NCBI GenBank assembly: GCA_947258625.1
Contig: CAMYJN010000004.1
Coordinates: 1-19,721 of the forward strand
Origin: an uncultured Polyangiaceae bacterium
GTDB taxonomy: Bacteria; Myxococcota_A; Polyangia; Polyangiales; Houyiibacteriaceae
DNA length: 19,721 nt
Direction: 5' to 3'
Under the pieces are notes generated by a model that had not been told where the DNA came from, did not search any database, and worked only from the letters and a program-made list of their open reading frames with translations. The position numbers were made by a program, and so were the translations under genes. How positions within the stretch are numbered: the first letter of the stretch is position 1; each line of letters starts with the position of its first letter. This document shows, one piece after another, positions 1-8,400 of the stretch.

Positions 1-62
1 ACCCCTCGCGAAAACCTCGGCACGAGGCGGAGCGCGGAGCCCCCAACTGACTGGAACGCACT

Positions 63-614
63 TTGACCCGCCCCCTCATCGCCTCGTTTCTGAGCCACAT
101 CGACGGCGACGCTTCACGCGAGGTCGCGCTCCAAGCCTACCGCGAGGCGGAAGAGAAACATGGCGTTCGAATCTACGACGACCACGACGCACGCGTCGCG
201 CCGGGCGCGTTCAAGCCCCACATGCCGATCTCCGAAGAGCGTGTCCGAACCCTGACACGGAGTTGGGAGCAATTCGACCGCGCCCTCGAGCCCCTAGGGA
301 GGGCCGCCGAGCGCGACCTCGTCATTCAATCCCTCGGGCCGTTCGTTTCCGACACTGGCCTTTGGGTCGCCGGAACCGATCTCGCCGACGATCACTTGTT
401 CATTTTCGGCTCGGGCGAAGTGGGCTCGTGGACGGCAGACCAATGGGATCAGCACCTCGCCAACTGGGCCGCGGTCAAGCAGTACAACGGGCGCGACGAC
501 TGGACCGCAGAGCGCCTGGTCGAACAAATGCGCCGAGCCCCTCGCTACAATGAATGGACCAAGCTGCTGCGCAGCCTCATCGCAGAGGCTCGTGGGACTG
601 CTATTCGGAGCTAG
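63..614 (+). CDS. Hypothetical protein, 183 aa, no recognised family
   Basis: I do not recognise this protein and assign no function. It is a soluble-looking, acidic polypeptide of about 183 residues with many Trp and Asp/Glu. It has no signal peptide, no clear membrane segment and no metal- or nucleotide-binding motif that I can see. Balanced amino-acid composition and G/C-ending codons suggest a real gene; the opposite strand here has only an Arg/Gly/Pro-rich shadow. An in-frame stop at 48-50 limits the start. I chose TTG at 63, the first usual start codon after that stop, although the ribosome-binding site is weak (an internal start is possible). The TAG stop at 612-614 directly abuts the stop of the convergent yciO-like gene, so the two transcripts must run into each other or share a termination zone. 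Confidence 0.6.
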   Translation: MTRPLIASFLSHIDGDASREVALQAYREAEEKHGVRIYDDHDARVAPGAFKPHMPISEERVRTLTRSWEQFDRALEPLGRAAERDLVIQSLGPFVSDTGLWVAGTDLADDHLFIFGSGEVGSWTADQWDQHLANWAAVKQYNGRDDWTAERLVEQMRRAPRYNEWTKLLRSLIAEARGTAIRS

Positions 615-1214
615 TCACAGAACGTCGACCGGACCGGCGCCTTCGCGTAGGACCACCGCCTCATCGCCGCTGAGGTCTACGACCGTCGATGGCTCGATGC
701 CGCCCCAGCCTCCATCGACGAACGCGTCGACATGCGAGAACCGGGCGTTGAGCTCGTCCGGGTCGTTCAGCACGTCTCCGTCGAGGGTCGCCGAGGTCGA
801 CACAATCGGGCTTCCGAGCTCGTCGAGCAGCGCGAGCGCAACGGCATCATCGGGCACGCGAATCCCGACGGTCTTCTGCTTGCGCACCAGGAGCTTCGGC
901 ACCTCGCGGGTGGCCCGCAGCACGAAGGTGTACGGCCCCGGCACGAGGCGTTTCATGATCCGATACGCGAAATCGTCCACGTGAGCGTAGCGGGCGATCT
1001 TGCTGAGGTCCGGGCACATGAAGCTGAGGGGGTGGTCCTTTTTGAGCTGGCGAATCTGATAGATGCGCTCGATCGCCTTCTTCTGGTGGATGTCGCAGCC
1101 GAGTCCGTAGACCGTCCCCGTCGGGTACACGATGACGCCGCCGCGGCGGAGTACATCCACCGCTTGGTGCACCCGTCGAGCCTGTGGGTGAGTGGGGTGA
1201 ATCTCGATACGCAT
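615..1214 (-). CDS. yciO: YciO/TsaC/Sua5-family protein (putative L-threonylcarbamoyladenylate synthase)
   Basis: This 199-residue protein belongs to the YrdC/YciO/Sua5 fold family. TsaC and Sua5 make threonylcarbamoyl-AMP from threonine, bicarbonate and ATP for the t6A37 tRNA modification. It resembles E. coli YciO from end to end: an N-terminal IHP..P element (residues 5-10), the GGVIVYPTGTVYGLGC strand-loop (25-40), the IRQL region (54-57), the PGPYTFVLR strand (92-100), GIRVP (117-121) and STSA (139-142). The position after IRQL reads KKDHPLS rather than the canonical TsaC KxR motif. Membership of the YciO branch, where t6A activity is uncertain in the best-studied member, is therefore more likely than true TsaC. 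The ATG at 1214 was chosen over an upstream in-frame start (1274) because a GGAG lies 9 bases before it and because the family's N-terminus begins there. It converges on the gene at 63-614 with abutting stop codons. Confidence 0.88.
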   Translation of the reverse strand: MRIEIHPTHPQARRVHQAVDVLRRGGVIVYPTGTVYGLGCDIHQKKAIERIYQIRQLKKDHPLSFMCPDLSKIARYAHVDDFAYRIMKRLVPGPYTFVLRATREVPKLLVRKQKTVGIRVPDDAVALALLDELGSPIVSTSATLDGDVLNDPDELNARFSHVDAFVDGGWGGIEPSTVVDLSGDEAVVLREGAGPVDVL

Positions 1215-1307
1215 CGGCCGCCGCTCCAGGTAGCGATGGGGCCCGTCGTCGTCAAGGCGACGAGGACTACCCAAGCGCTCGCAAATGCGCTAACTAGTCG
1301 CGCGTCA

Positions 1308-1814
1308 ATGAACGATGAGCGAGACCCGCGCCCGTATCTTCTGATCACGGTGCTTTTAGACAGCTCGGCACGCCCTGCCGACATCAGCCGCAGCCACGGC
1401 GACGCCTACGAACGCTCGCTGAACGCGAGCCAAGGGCAGGAGATCGCGGGGCTCGAGCTGGTCGAGCTGCCCATCGCCGCGCCGGTGTTCAAAGCGCTGC
1501 GCCAGCCGCTTGCGGTGCCGGGAGATGCCGTCGGGCTCTACGACGTGTTCCCCTTGGCCAGCCACCTCAAACCCGAATACCGAAAAATCGCCGGTCAGTT
1601 TCTCGCAGCCGAAGCGCTCTGGACGATGGAAGAGCAAGGCCTCCTTGGCGGCGTGCCCGTCAACGTGAAGCTCGAAGTGCCCAAGGGCTGGAAAACGGAC
1701 CCGAGAGACATCCATCAACACCTCGTCGGCGAAGGCGCCCTCGACCTCAGCCCAAGCGGCATCGAGACGTACAAGGCGATCAAGACAGCCTGGGACAGCG
1801 GCAACACCGCTTGA
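1308..1814 (+). CDS. Hypothetical protein, about 168 aa, no recognised family
   Basis: I cannot place this protein in a family. The frame is open from 732, but everything before about 1230 is antisense to the yciO-like gene, so I start it at the ATG at 1308. No strong ribosome-binding site precedes that codon. An in-frame ATG at 1236, with an AGG five bases upstream, is the main alternative and would add 24 residues. The body looks like a folded soluble protein, with mixed hydrophobic and charged segments, no signal peptide, no membrane helix and no obvious catalytic motif. It begins with a short hydrophobic strand (PYLLITVLLD). It diverges from yciO and converges on apaG, leaving 24 bases between the stop codons. 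Confidence that it is coding is moderate. Confidence 0.6.
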   Translation: MNDERDPRPYLLITVLLDSSARPADISRSHGDAYERSLNASQGQEIAGLELVELPIAAPVFKALRQPLAVPGDAVGLYDVFPLASHLKPEYRKIAGQFLAAEALWTMEEQGLLGGVPVNVKLEVPKGWKTDPRDIHQHLVGEGALDLSPSGIETYKAIKTAWDSGNTA

Positions 1815-1838
1815 CGAAGTCGGGACTGCCCCCCTTTT

Positions 1839-2240
1839 CTAGTTCAGGGAGTACGGGCGTTCTAACAAGAAGGGCGCGATCTCGGCGTCGAACTGGGCGC
1901 CGTCCGCGCGATGCATCTGGTAGGTGCCGTGCATCGTGCCGCGTTCGGTGGTTAGCACCGCCCCGCTGCTGTACCGAAAGCTTTCCCCTGGGCTTAGCAC
2001 GGGTTGCTCGCCGACGACGCCCGGGCCTTTCACCTCTTGGACGTCGCCGTGACCGTCGGTGATGACCCAGTGCCGGGTTTGAAGCTGGACGACCTCGCGC
2101 CCGTTGTTGGTGATGGTGATGGTGTAGGCGAAGACGAAGTGTCGCTGCCCCGGATGCGATTGCTCCTTGAGATAGTGGCTCTGGACTTCGACGAGGACGC
2201 CGTTGGTCTCAGCGCTCGAGCTGGTTGCGGGAGGGCTCAT
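1839..2240 (-). CDS. apaG: ApaG family protein
   Basis: ApaG is a small, single-domain, fibronectin-III-like beta-sandwich protein. In enterobacteria it was linked to Co2+/Mg2+ resistance, and the same domain occurs in some F-box proteins, but its biochemical role is unsettled. The 133-residue product covers the full family length (about 125 in E. coli). It has the FAYTITITNNG strand pair (36-47), the LQTRHWVITD segment (53-62), the glycine-rich GPGVVGEQP loop (72-80, the family's GxGxxG signature) and the MHGTYQM strand (103-109). I chose the ATG at 2240, with a GAGG nine bases upstream, over an upstream in-frame start at 2306. The first base pairs overlap the stop of the glycosylase gene (ATGA-type overlap, 2237-2240), so the two are almost certainly translationally coupled on one mRNA. 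Confidence 0.93.
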   Translation of the reverse strand: MSPPATSSSAETNGVLVEVQSHYLKEQSHPGQRHFVFAYTITITNNGREVVQLQTRHWVITDGHGDVQEVKGPGVVGEQPVLSPGESFRYSSGAVLTTERGTMHGTYQMHRADGAQFDAEIAPFLLERPYSLN

Positions 2241-2842
2241 CGCGGTGCACCTCGAAGATGACGCGCGTGGCTCACCCAAGGCGTGCCCGCGATCGCCAAG
2301 CGCCACTCGGCGTGCTGATGTGCGGGCTCCGCATAGCCGATGCCGATCCGCGAGCCGACGATGATCTCACTCGCGCGGGTTCCTTCGCGCACCTCGAGGC
2401 CGCCGCGGCGGTAGAGAGGGTGCCCGCTGAAGCTCGCGTCGAGGCCCAAGGCTTGACCGACCTTTCCGGGGCCGGTCAGCGACACCGGACCGTCCTTGCC
2501 ACCGCGCCTGCGTCGAATCGTGGCCGTGCCGGCAATCGGTTCGCAGGATCGAATCAAGACCGCAGCGCCCTCTCCCTCGCGATTCGCGACGAGATTCAAC
2601 ATCTGGTGCAAGCCGTAACACAAATAGACGTAGGCGTGACCCGGCGGACCCCACATCGGCGCGTTTCGCGCGGTGAGGCCGGCACGGCAGTGGTTCGCGC
2701 TGTCGTCGGGAAAGCGGTACGCCTCGACTTCGGTGATGCGAAGGCCGACGCGGCCATGCCATAGCTCTTGGCCGAGGAGGTCGCGGGCGACGGCGAGGGC
2801 ATCGCGCGCGTAGAACTGGCGTGGAAGGAGACGGCCCGGCAC
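2237..2842 (-). CDS. mpg: 3-methyladenine DNA glycosylase (AAG/MPG family)
   Basis: This is an alkyladenine DNA glycosylase of the mammalian AAG (MPG) family. It is a base-excision repair enzyme that flips out and removes alkylated or deaminated purines. The 201-residue length fits bacterial members. Visible family landmarks are RDLLGQELWHG (20-30), the catalytic Glu at residue 40 in TEVEAY, the base-stacking Tyr42 and His51, the GPPGHAYVYLCYGLHQMLN core (65-83), the VLIRSCEP strand and the GPGK/LGLD region near residue 125. The start is a GTG at 2842 that matches the family N-terminus; no good ribosome-binding site precedes it, so the exact start is uncertain. It overlaps apaG by 4 bases and lies 43 bases downstream of the DUF481 gene on the same strand, so one long minus-strand transcript (DUF481, glycosylase, apaG) is possible. 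No terminator is visible in the 43-base gap. Confidence 0.92.
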   Translation of the reverse strand: MPGRLLPRQFYARDALAVARDLLGQELWHGRVGLRITEVEAYRFPDDSANHCRAGLTARNAPMWGPPGHAYVYLCYGLHQMLNLVANREGEGAAVLIRSCEPIAGTATIRRRRGGKDGPVSLTGPGKVGQALGLDASFSGHPLYRRGGLEVREGTRASEIIVGSRIGIGYAEPAHQHAEWRLAIAGTPWVSHARHLRGAPR

Positions 2843-2885
2843 GGGGGGAGTTTGATCCAGCGCTAGCGCCAGTGCCAGCGGAGCG

Positions 2886-4097
2886 TTAGCCTATCTCTAA
2901 GGCCAGGCTCACGATCAACTGATAGTCGTTCCTCTTCGGAACCGAGCCGTCGGCTCGCGGCGGCGGGCGCTCCGTTCGGTAGAACTTGAAGGTGGTTTCC
3001 AAGTCGAAGATATCGGTAATTTCGACGCTGAACGTGGCGGTGCCGATGTGGTTGGTGAGGCCGATCTGGGTGTAGATTACGTTGGTAAGCCAGTCGATCT
3101 CCAGCTCTACATCGTCGGTGAAGTCGAAATCTGCATAGGTACGGAAACTGATGAAGCCGTCGTTTTGTGGATTCTCTACCCCCGTCGCCGTGCTCAGGAA
3201 TCGAGCGTACTGGTAGCCGAGTGCGCCCCCGAGATCCCACTCGACCTTTTTCGTATCAAAGACGTGTACACCGGCCCCGGCGCCCGGTGTGGCGCGGAGC
3301 TTGAGGTTCTGAAACCGGTCGTTGAGAAACTGCGCGCTTGCGGGTGAAAAGAATAGACGCTTCGAATAGTACACGGTCACGCCGGCTTCCCCGAGGTGCC
3401 GGTTCACGTTCTGTTCTCGATTGGAATAGCCAAACGTCCCGTCGTAGCTGATCGCGGAGCCGGTGCGCGGGTCGGTCCGCGCCAGATCCCAGTGCATGTT
3501 CAACTGGCCTTGATTGGTGTTGCCTGCATTTGCCGACAAACCCACCCCAAGCTTCGTCGACCACCAGTTTCGCTCTCTCCGCCCTCCTTCGAGGATCGCG
3601 AGAAGTTGATCGCGCGGGTAGCTCACCACTCCGTCCGCCGTCTCGATGATCACGTTCTCCTTCGTGACGACCGCTCGACCCGCCACGTCGATCTTGCCTT
3701 CGAACACGTAGGTGTTGACGCGAGGAGAATGAAGCTCGCTCACCTTGCTCCAAGAAAAGGTCAGGAGGTCGAGCTTGTCGCTGTCGAACTCGATGTCCTT
3801 CTCGCGCATCCAGTGCACTTCGCCCTTGAGCCACTCGCCCGAGGTCAACCGAAGCCAATCGTGTGTATCCCCAAACTTGATCGTGAACTCGGCGGGAAGC
3901 CCCGCTTCGGTGTCGTCCTCGACCTGTTCTATGGCCTTTTCGATCTCCGCGACGCCCTGGTCTGGCTCGACCGCCTCGTCGGGCACCCCGTCGTCGGTGG
4001 CGCCGGTTGGGACCGCGTCCTGAGCGAAGCCCCGCGGCGGACTACAGAACAGCCCTGTGCTCACCGCCAGAACCGTGGCAGCGATGAACTGCTTCAC
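2886..4097 (-). CDS. DUF481 family outer-membrane beta-barrel protein
   Basis: This 403-residue secreted protein has a signal peptide (residues 1 to about 25, hydrophobic core after MKQ, likely cleavage near GFA-QD; the Cys at 18 is not in a lipobox). An acidic linker follows (28-70). A small all-beta region at 75-170 has two repeat-like blocks around SGEWLKGEV and EGKIDVAGRAVV. The C-terminal half (about 178-403) shows the alternating amphipathic strands, aromatic girdle residues and Asn/Gly turns of a DUF481 (YdiY-like) outer-membrane barrel. Its function is unknown; some relatives are called salt-induced outer-membrane proteins. The chain ends in ALEIG rather than the usual terminal Phe/Trp recognised by the BAM machinery, which is unusual. 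It diverges from the RND efflux operon across a 169-base regulatory region, so coregulation with envelope transport is plausible but not shown. Confidence 0.87.
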   Translation of the reverse strand: MKQFIAATVLAVSTGLFCSPPRGFAQDAVPTGATDDGVPDEAVEPDQGVAEIEKAIEQVEDDTEAGLPAEFTIKFGDTHDWLRLTSGEWLKGEVHWMREKDIEFDSDKLDLLTFSWSKVSELHSPRVNTYVFEGKIDVAGRAVVTKENVIIETADGVVSYPRDQLLAILEGGRRERNWWSTKLGVGLSANAGNTNQGQLNMHWDLARTDPRTGSAISYDGTFGYSNREQNVNRHLGEAGVTVYYSKRLFFSPASAQFLNDRFQNLKLRATPGAGAGVHVFDTKKVEWDLGGALGYQYARFLSTATGVENPQNDGFISFRTYADFDFTDDVELEIDWLTNVIYTQIGLTNHIGTATFSVEITDIFDLETTFKFYRTERPPPRADGSVPKRNDYQLIVSLALEIG

Positions 4098-4266
4098 TGT
4101 CGCCGTCCCCCGTTCACATCAGGGCCGGTTTATCCGCAGCGCGCGGGAGCGACAAAAAAGCAGCGACGTCCGGTCCAGTCAGCCCAGGATTGACACGGGG
4201 GCTGTCGCCCGTATACGCGTGGCTTAGCCCTGCGAGGTCGCGCCCTAGCTCGACACGCGTGACGTC
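4098..4266. promoter_or_regulatory. Divergent regulatory region between the DUF481 and RND efflux genes
   Basis: This 169-base gap separates the start codons of the two divergent transcription units, so it should hold both promoters. Besides the plus-strand promoter listed separately, the sequence shows ACGCGTG twice (4215-4221 and 4255-4261, 40 bases apart, about four helical turns) and GACGTC twice (near 4165 and 4261). These could be operator elements, but no regulator gene is in view. On the minus strand only a weak promoter candidate is visible, TTGTCG followed 17 bases later by TAAACC. Confidence 0.5.
4190..4217 (+). promoter_or_regulatory. Sigma-70-like promoter for the RND efflux operon
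   Basis: A perfect -35 hexamer TTGACA (4190-4195) is followed after 16 bases by TATACG (4212-4217), which matches 4 of 6 consensus -10 positions. This predicts a transcript start near 4224 and a leader of about 43 bases before the adaptor start codon. Between the hexamers lies an imperfect inverted repeat (CGGGGG-CTGT-CGCCCG), well placed to act as a repressor site. Confidence 0.55.
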
Positions 4267-5406
4267 ATGAAGTCGAGAACGAAGCAAGTTTTGATCGCTC
4301 TGGCTGCGCTGCTGGCGGTGCTGCTCGTCCTGGGCGGGATCAAGGGCGCTCAGATCGGCGCGATGATCCGGGCCGGCGAGTCGTTCAAGCCTCCACCGGA
4401 GGCCGTAACCACCGCGCCCGTGGCGAGCGCACGCTGGGGGTCCTCCATCGTTGCCATCGGCTCGGTCCAGCCCGTCATGGGGGTGATGCTGACCGCAGAG
4501 ATTCCGGGAGCCGTTCGCGAGATTCGCTTCGAGTCGGGGCAGGAAGTCGAACAGGGCGCCTTGCTCCTGCGGATGGATACATCCACCGAGCGCGCCGAGC
4601 TCGCTGCGGCCCAAGCGGACGCCACGCTTGCGGAGGCAGAGCTTGGTCGCACCAGGAGCCTTCTCGAGAGGGATGCCCGAAGCCAGGCCGACCTCGACAT
4701 CGCGATCGCAAAAGCAGCACGGGCGCGTGCGGCCGTCCGCAATGTCTCTTCGGTCATTTCCAAAAAGACGATCCGCGCTCCATTTTCCGGCCGCCTCGGG
4801 ATCCGCAAGGTGGATGTCGGAGAGTTTCTTCAACCGGGCACGCAAATCGTGGCCCTCGACGCGTCAAATCCGGCCTACGTCGACTTTCGGGTCCCACAGC
4901 AAGCCTTAGCCGAGATTCAAGTCGGGCAAGAGGTCACGATCACCGGCGACACGTTCGGCGAGCGTGCCTGGATCGGCAAGGTCGACAGCATCGATGCCCG
5001 GATCGACCCGAGCACCCGAAACGTGCTGATCCGAGCCTTGGTGGACAACCCGGACGGACGGCTTCGGCCCGGCATGTTCGTCGATGTCAAAGTCTCGCTT
5101 CCGGATCTGCGGGACGTGTTGCTGATTCCGGAAACCGCACTGCTCTACGCGCCCTACGGCGACTCGGTTTTCCTCGTTCGCGGCGGTGAGAACGGCGCGG
5201 AAGGAGAAGACGACCTCACGGTCGAGCAGGTATTCGTCCGGGTGGGGGAGCGCCGAGGCGACCTGAGAGCCGTCGTTTCGGGGCTCGAGGCTGGGCAGAC
5301 CATCGTCTCGACCGGGGCCTTTAAGCTGCAAAACGGAACTGCGATCGTCGTGCACAACGCGCTTGCGCCCAGGGTGAGCGAGAACCCTACGCCCGACGAT
5401 CGGTGA
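4267..5406 (+). CDS. RND efflux periplasmic adaptor (membrane fusion protein)
   Basis: This 379-residue protein is an AcrA/MexE-class adaptor that links an RND pump to an outer-membrane channel. An N-terminal membrane anchor or uncleaved signal lies at about residues 8-28. It has no lipobox Cys, so it is probably anchored by the helix rather than by lipid. It is followed by the first half of the lipoyl domain (about 65-100, PGAVREIRFESGQEVEQGALL), a short alpha-hairpin (about 105-160, Ala/Glu/Arg-rich), the second lipoyl half (IRAPFSGRLGIRKVDVGEFL), the beta-barrel domain (about 195-275) and a membrane-proximal domain ending with the GLEAGQTIVSTGAFKLQNG segment. It starts at ATG 4267 with only a weak ribosome-binding site. 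It is followed after 21 bases by the cognate RND transporter, so the two form one operon. Substrate cannot be predicted from sequence. Confidence 0.93.
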   Translation: MKSRTKQVLIALAALLAVLLVLGGIKGAQIGAMIRAGESFKPPPEAVTTAPVASARWGSSIVAIGSVQPVMGVMLTAEIPGAVREIRFESGQEVEQGALLLRMDTSTERAELAAAQADATLAEAELGRTRSLLERDARSQADLDIAIAKAARARAAVRNVSSVISKKTIRAPFSGRLGIRKVDVGEFLQPGTQIVALDASNPAYVDFRVPQQALAEIQVGQEVTITGDTFGERAWIGKVDSIDARIDPSTRNVLIRALVDNPDGRLRPGMFVDVKVSLPDLRDVLLIPETALLYAPYGDSVFLVRGGENGAEGEDDLTVEQVFVRVGERRGDLRAVVSGLEAGQTIVSTGAFKLQNGTAIVVHNALAPRVSENPTPDDR

Positions 5407-5427
5407 ACGGGGACCGTTGAACGCGTC

Positions 5428-8400
5428 ATGAAGCTGACCGACCTCTTCATCCGCCGCCCCGTCATCGCGATCGTCGTGAACCTCGTGATCGTCATCGCCG
5501 GCCTTCAGGCGATGCGCTCACTCAACGTGCGACAGTATCCGCGCAACGAGAACGCCGCGATTACGGTCACAACCGCCTACGTGGGAGCCAACGCGGAGCT
5601 GGTGCGTGGCTTCATCACGACGCCGCTCGAACGCGCAATTTCGGCGGCCGATGGCATCGACTACATCGCGTCGCAAAGTACGCAGGGCGTTTCGACTATT
5701 CGCGCCAACCTGCGTCTCAACCAGGATTCGATTCGCGCGCTCTCCGAGATCAGCTCGAAGGTCGACCAGGTGCGCGGGGACCTGCCGCCCGAGGCCGAGG
5801 TTCCGATCCTGAACATCGAGTCGATCGAAAGTCAGTTCGCCTCGGCGTACCTGAGCTTTTCGTCGGAGTTCCTCGAGCAGAACGAGATCACGGACTACCT
5901 CGTCCGAATCGTTCAGCCCCGGTTGTCCGCGATTCGAGGGGTGCAGAAGGCGGAAATCCTAGGGGCGCGCACGTTCGCGATGCGGATTTGGCTCGATCCC
6001 GGCAGGCTCGCAGCGCACCGGGTCACCCCCACCGACGTCCAGCGTGCGCTCGCCGCAAACAACTACCTCGCAGCGGTCGGGCAGACCAAGGGCTCGTTGA
6101 TTCGGGTGAACCTGACCGCGAACACCGATCTGGCGTCGGTCGAGGAGTTCAAGAGGCTCGTGATCCGCGAAAAGGACGGGGCCATCATCCGGATCGAGGA
6201 CGTCGGCACCGTGGCGCTTGGGGCGGAGAGCTACGACGAACGGGTCAACTTCACCGGCCAGACCGCGGTCTTCATCGGCGCCTTCGTGCTGCCCAACGCC
6301 AATGCGCTCGATGTCATTCGGGACGTTCGCAAGGAGCTCGAAGACATCAAGAGGGACCTTCCGAGTCAGCTCGAGGCGACGGTCGCCTACGATGCGACCG
6401 CCTACATCGAGGACGCGATCAAAGAAGTCGTGACGACGCTATTGGAAACGCTTTTCATCGTGATCGTCGTCATCTTCTTCTTCCTCGGTTCGTTTCGGTC
6501 CGTCCTCGTCCCCGTGGTCGCGATCCCCGTTTCGCTTATCGGAGCTGTGTTCCTGATGCAGCTCTTCGGGTTCACGCTCAACCTTCTCACCTTGCTCGCC
6601 GTCGTGCTGTCCGTCGGGCTCGTAGTCGACGACGCAATCGTCATGGTCGAGAACGTCGAACGGCACCTTCGAGACGGCATGTCGCGGACCGAGGCCGCGA
6701 TCGTCGGCGCCCGAGAGCTCGTCACACCGATCATCGCGATGACCATCACGCTGGCGGCCGTGTACACGCCCATTGCATTTCAGGGGGGGCTCACCGGTTC
6801 GCTGTTTCGAGAGTTCGCGCTCACGCTCGCCGGGGCCGTGATGATTTCCGGAGTCGTGGCCTTGACCCTCTCACCCGTGATGTCCGCCCGATTCTTGAAC
6901 GAGCACAAGAGCGACCGAGGCCTCAGCGCGCGAATCGATCGGGGCTTCCAACGGCTTCGAACCAGGTACTCGCGTCACCTCGCGTTCGCGCTGGACAACC
7001 GAACCAGCGTCTATATCGTCTGGCTCGGCCTGAGCGCGCTCGGTCTTGTGATGTTCAGCATGTCGGCACGCGAGCTCGCACCCGCCGAGGACCAGGGCGT
7101 GATCTTTGGGATTCTCGAGACGCCGTCGAACGCAACCCTCGACCAGCTGGGTCCCTTCGTCGACGCCATCCATGACGAGGCGATGTCCACCCCCGAAGCA
7201 CAGTTCACCTTTCAGATCACGACGCCAGGCGGCGGGTTTTGGGGCGTAGGCCTCACCCCCTGGGCCCAGCGCGACCGAACGGTCTTCGAGGTCTTGCCCG
7301 AGCTCACCGAGAAGATGACAGCGCTTCCAGGTATCCGCACCTTTCCGGTCTTGCCGCCGGCGCTCCCCGGCGGTGGACAGTTTCCCGTCGAGGTCGTCAT
7401 CGCCTCTACCGCCGAGACGCCGCAGATACTCAGCCTCGTCGAGGAGCTTCAACGGAGGGCCACCGAAAGCGGGATGTTCGCGTTTCCGCCGATCATCGAC
7501 GTCAAGATCGACCAACCGGAATCCGAGATCGTGCTCGACCGAGACGCGGTGGCGGAGCTCGGCTTGGACCTTCGACAGGTCGGCCAGCAGCTGGCCGCGG
7601 CGGCTGGCGGCAACTACGTCAATCGGTTCAGTGTAGCTGGCCGCAGCTACAAGGTGATTCCCCAGCTGGCGCGCAAAGAGAGGCTCACCCCCGAGCAACT
7701 CGAGGACATTTACATCACCGGCCCCACCGGCGAGCTGATTCCGCTCGGCACCTTCGCGACCATCAAAGACAGCGTGACCCCTCGATCGCTCAATCGCTTC
7801 CAGCAGCTCAACGCCGTGACGCTCTCGGGCGTTGCGATTCGACCGCTCGACGAAGCGCTCGGCTTTCTCGAGACGGAGGCCGAGAAGCTTCTGCCCCAGG
7901 GCTACACCATCGACTACACCGGCGAATCACGTCAGCTCCGCAAGGAGGCGAACACCTTCGTTCCCGCCTTCGGCCTTGCGATCCTGTTGATCTTCTTGGT
8001 CCTGGCGGCCCAGTTCAACAGCTTTCGCGATCCCTTCGTGATTCTCGCGGGCTCGGTTCCACTGGCCATGTTTGGCGCGTCGATCTTTACGTTCTTGCAG
8101 ATGCCCGATCCGAACATGAGCTTTTTCACCGACGGCTGGACGACTACGCTGAACGTCTATTCGCAGGTGGGCCTCGTGACCCTGATCGGACTGATCTCGA
8201 AAAACGGCATCCTGATCGTGGAGTTCGCCAACGCGCTTCAGCGCGAGGGCCACAGCAAGCTCGATGCGATTAAGCAAGCCTCGGCTACGCGACTGCGGCC
8301 CATTTTGATGACCACTCTAGCAACCGTGTTTGGGCATTTCCCCCTCACGCTCGTCTCCGGGCCGGGCGCCGAGGCCCGGAACAGCATTGGCCTCGTCCTG

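Noticed and set aside
732..1307. Upstream extension of the orphan gene at 1308
   Set aside because: It is antisense to the conserved yciO-like gene and no homologous segment is visible, so the long frame is incidental.
2843..2885. Palindromic GCGCTAGCGC with neighbouring CTGG repeats between the DUF481 and glycosylase genes, considered as a terminator
   Set aside because: No T run follows on either strand and the arms outside the 10-base core pair poorly; read-through into the glycosylase gene is as likely.
3396..4193. A 265-codon plus-strand frame antisense to the DUF481 gene
   Set aside because: The minus-strand product has a signal peptide and barrel pattern; the plus-strand one is His/Arg/Pro-rich and crosses the divergent promoter.
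5988..7175. A 395-codon open frame inside the RND transporter gene, with another at 7239-8273
   Set aside because: Both are alternate frames of a gene with intact RND signatures throughout; their products are Arg-rich and low in hydrophobic residues.
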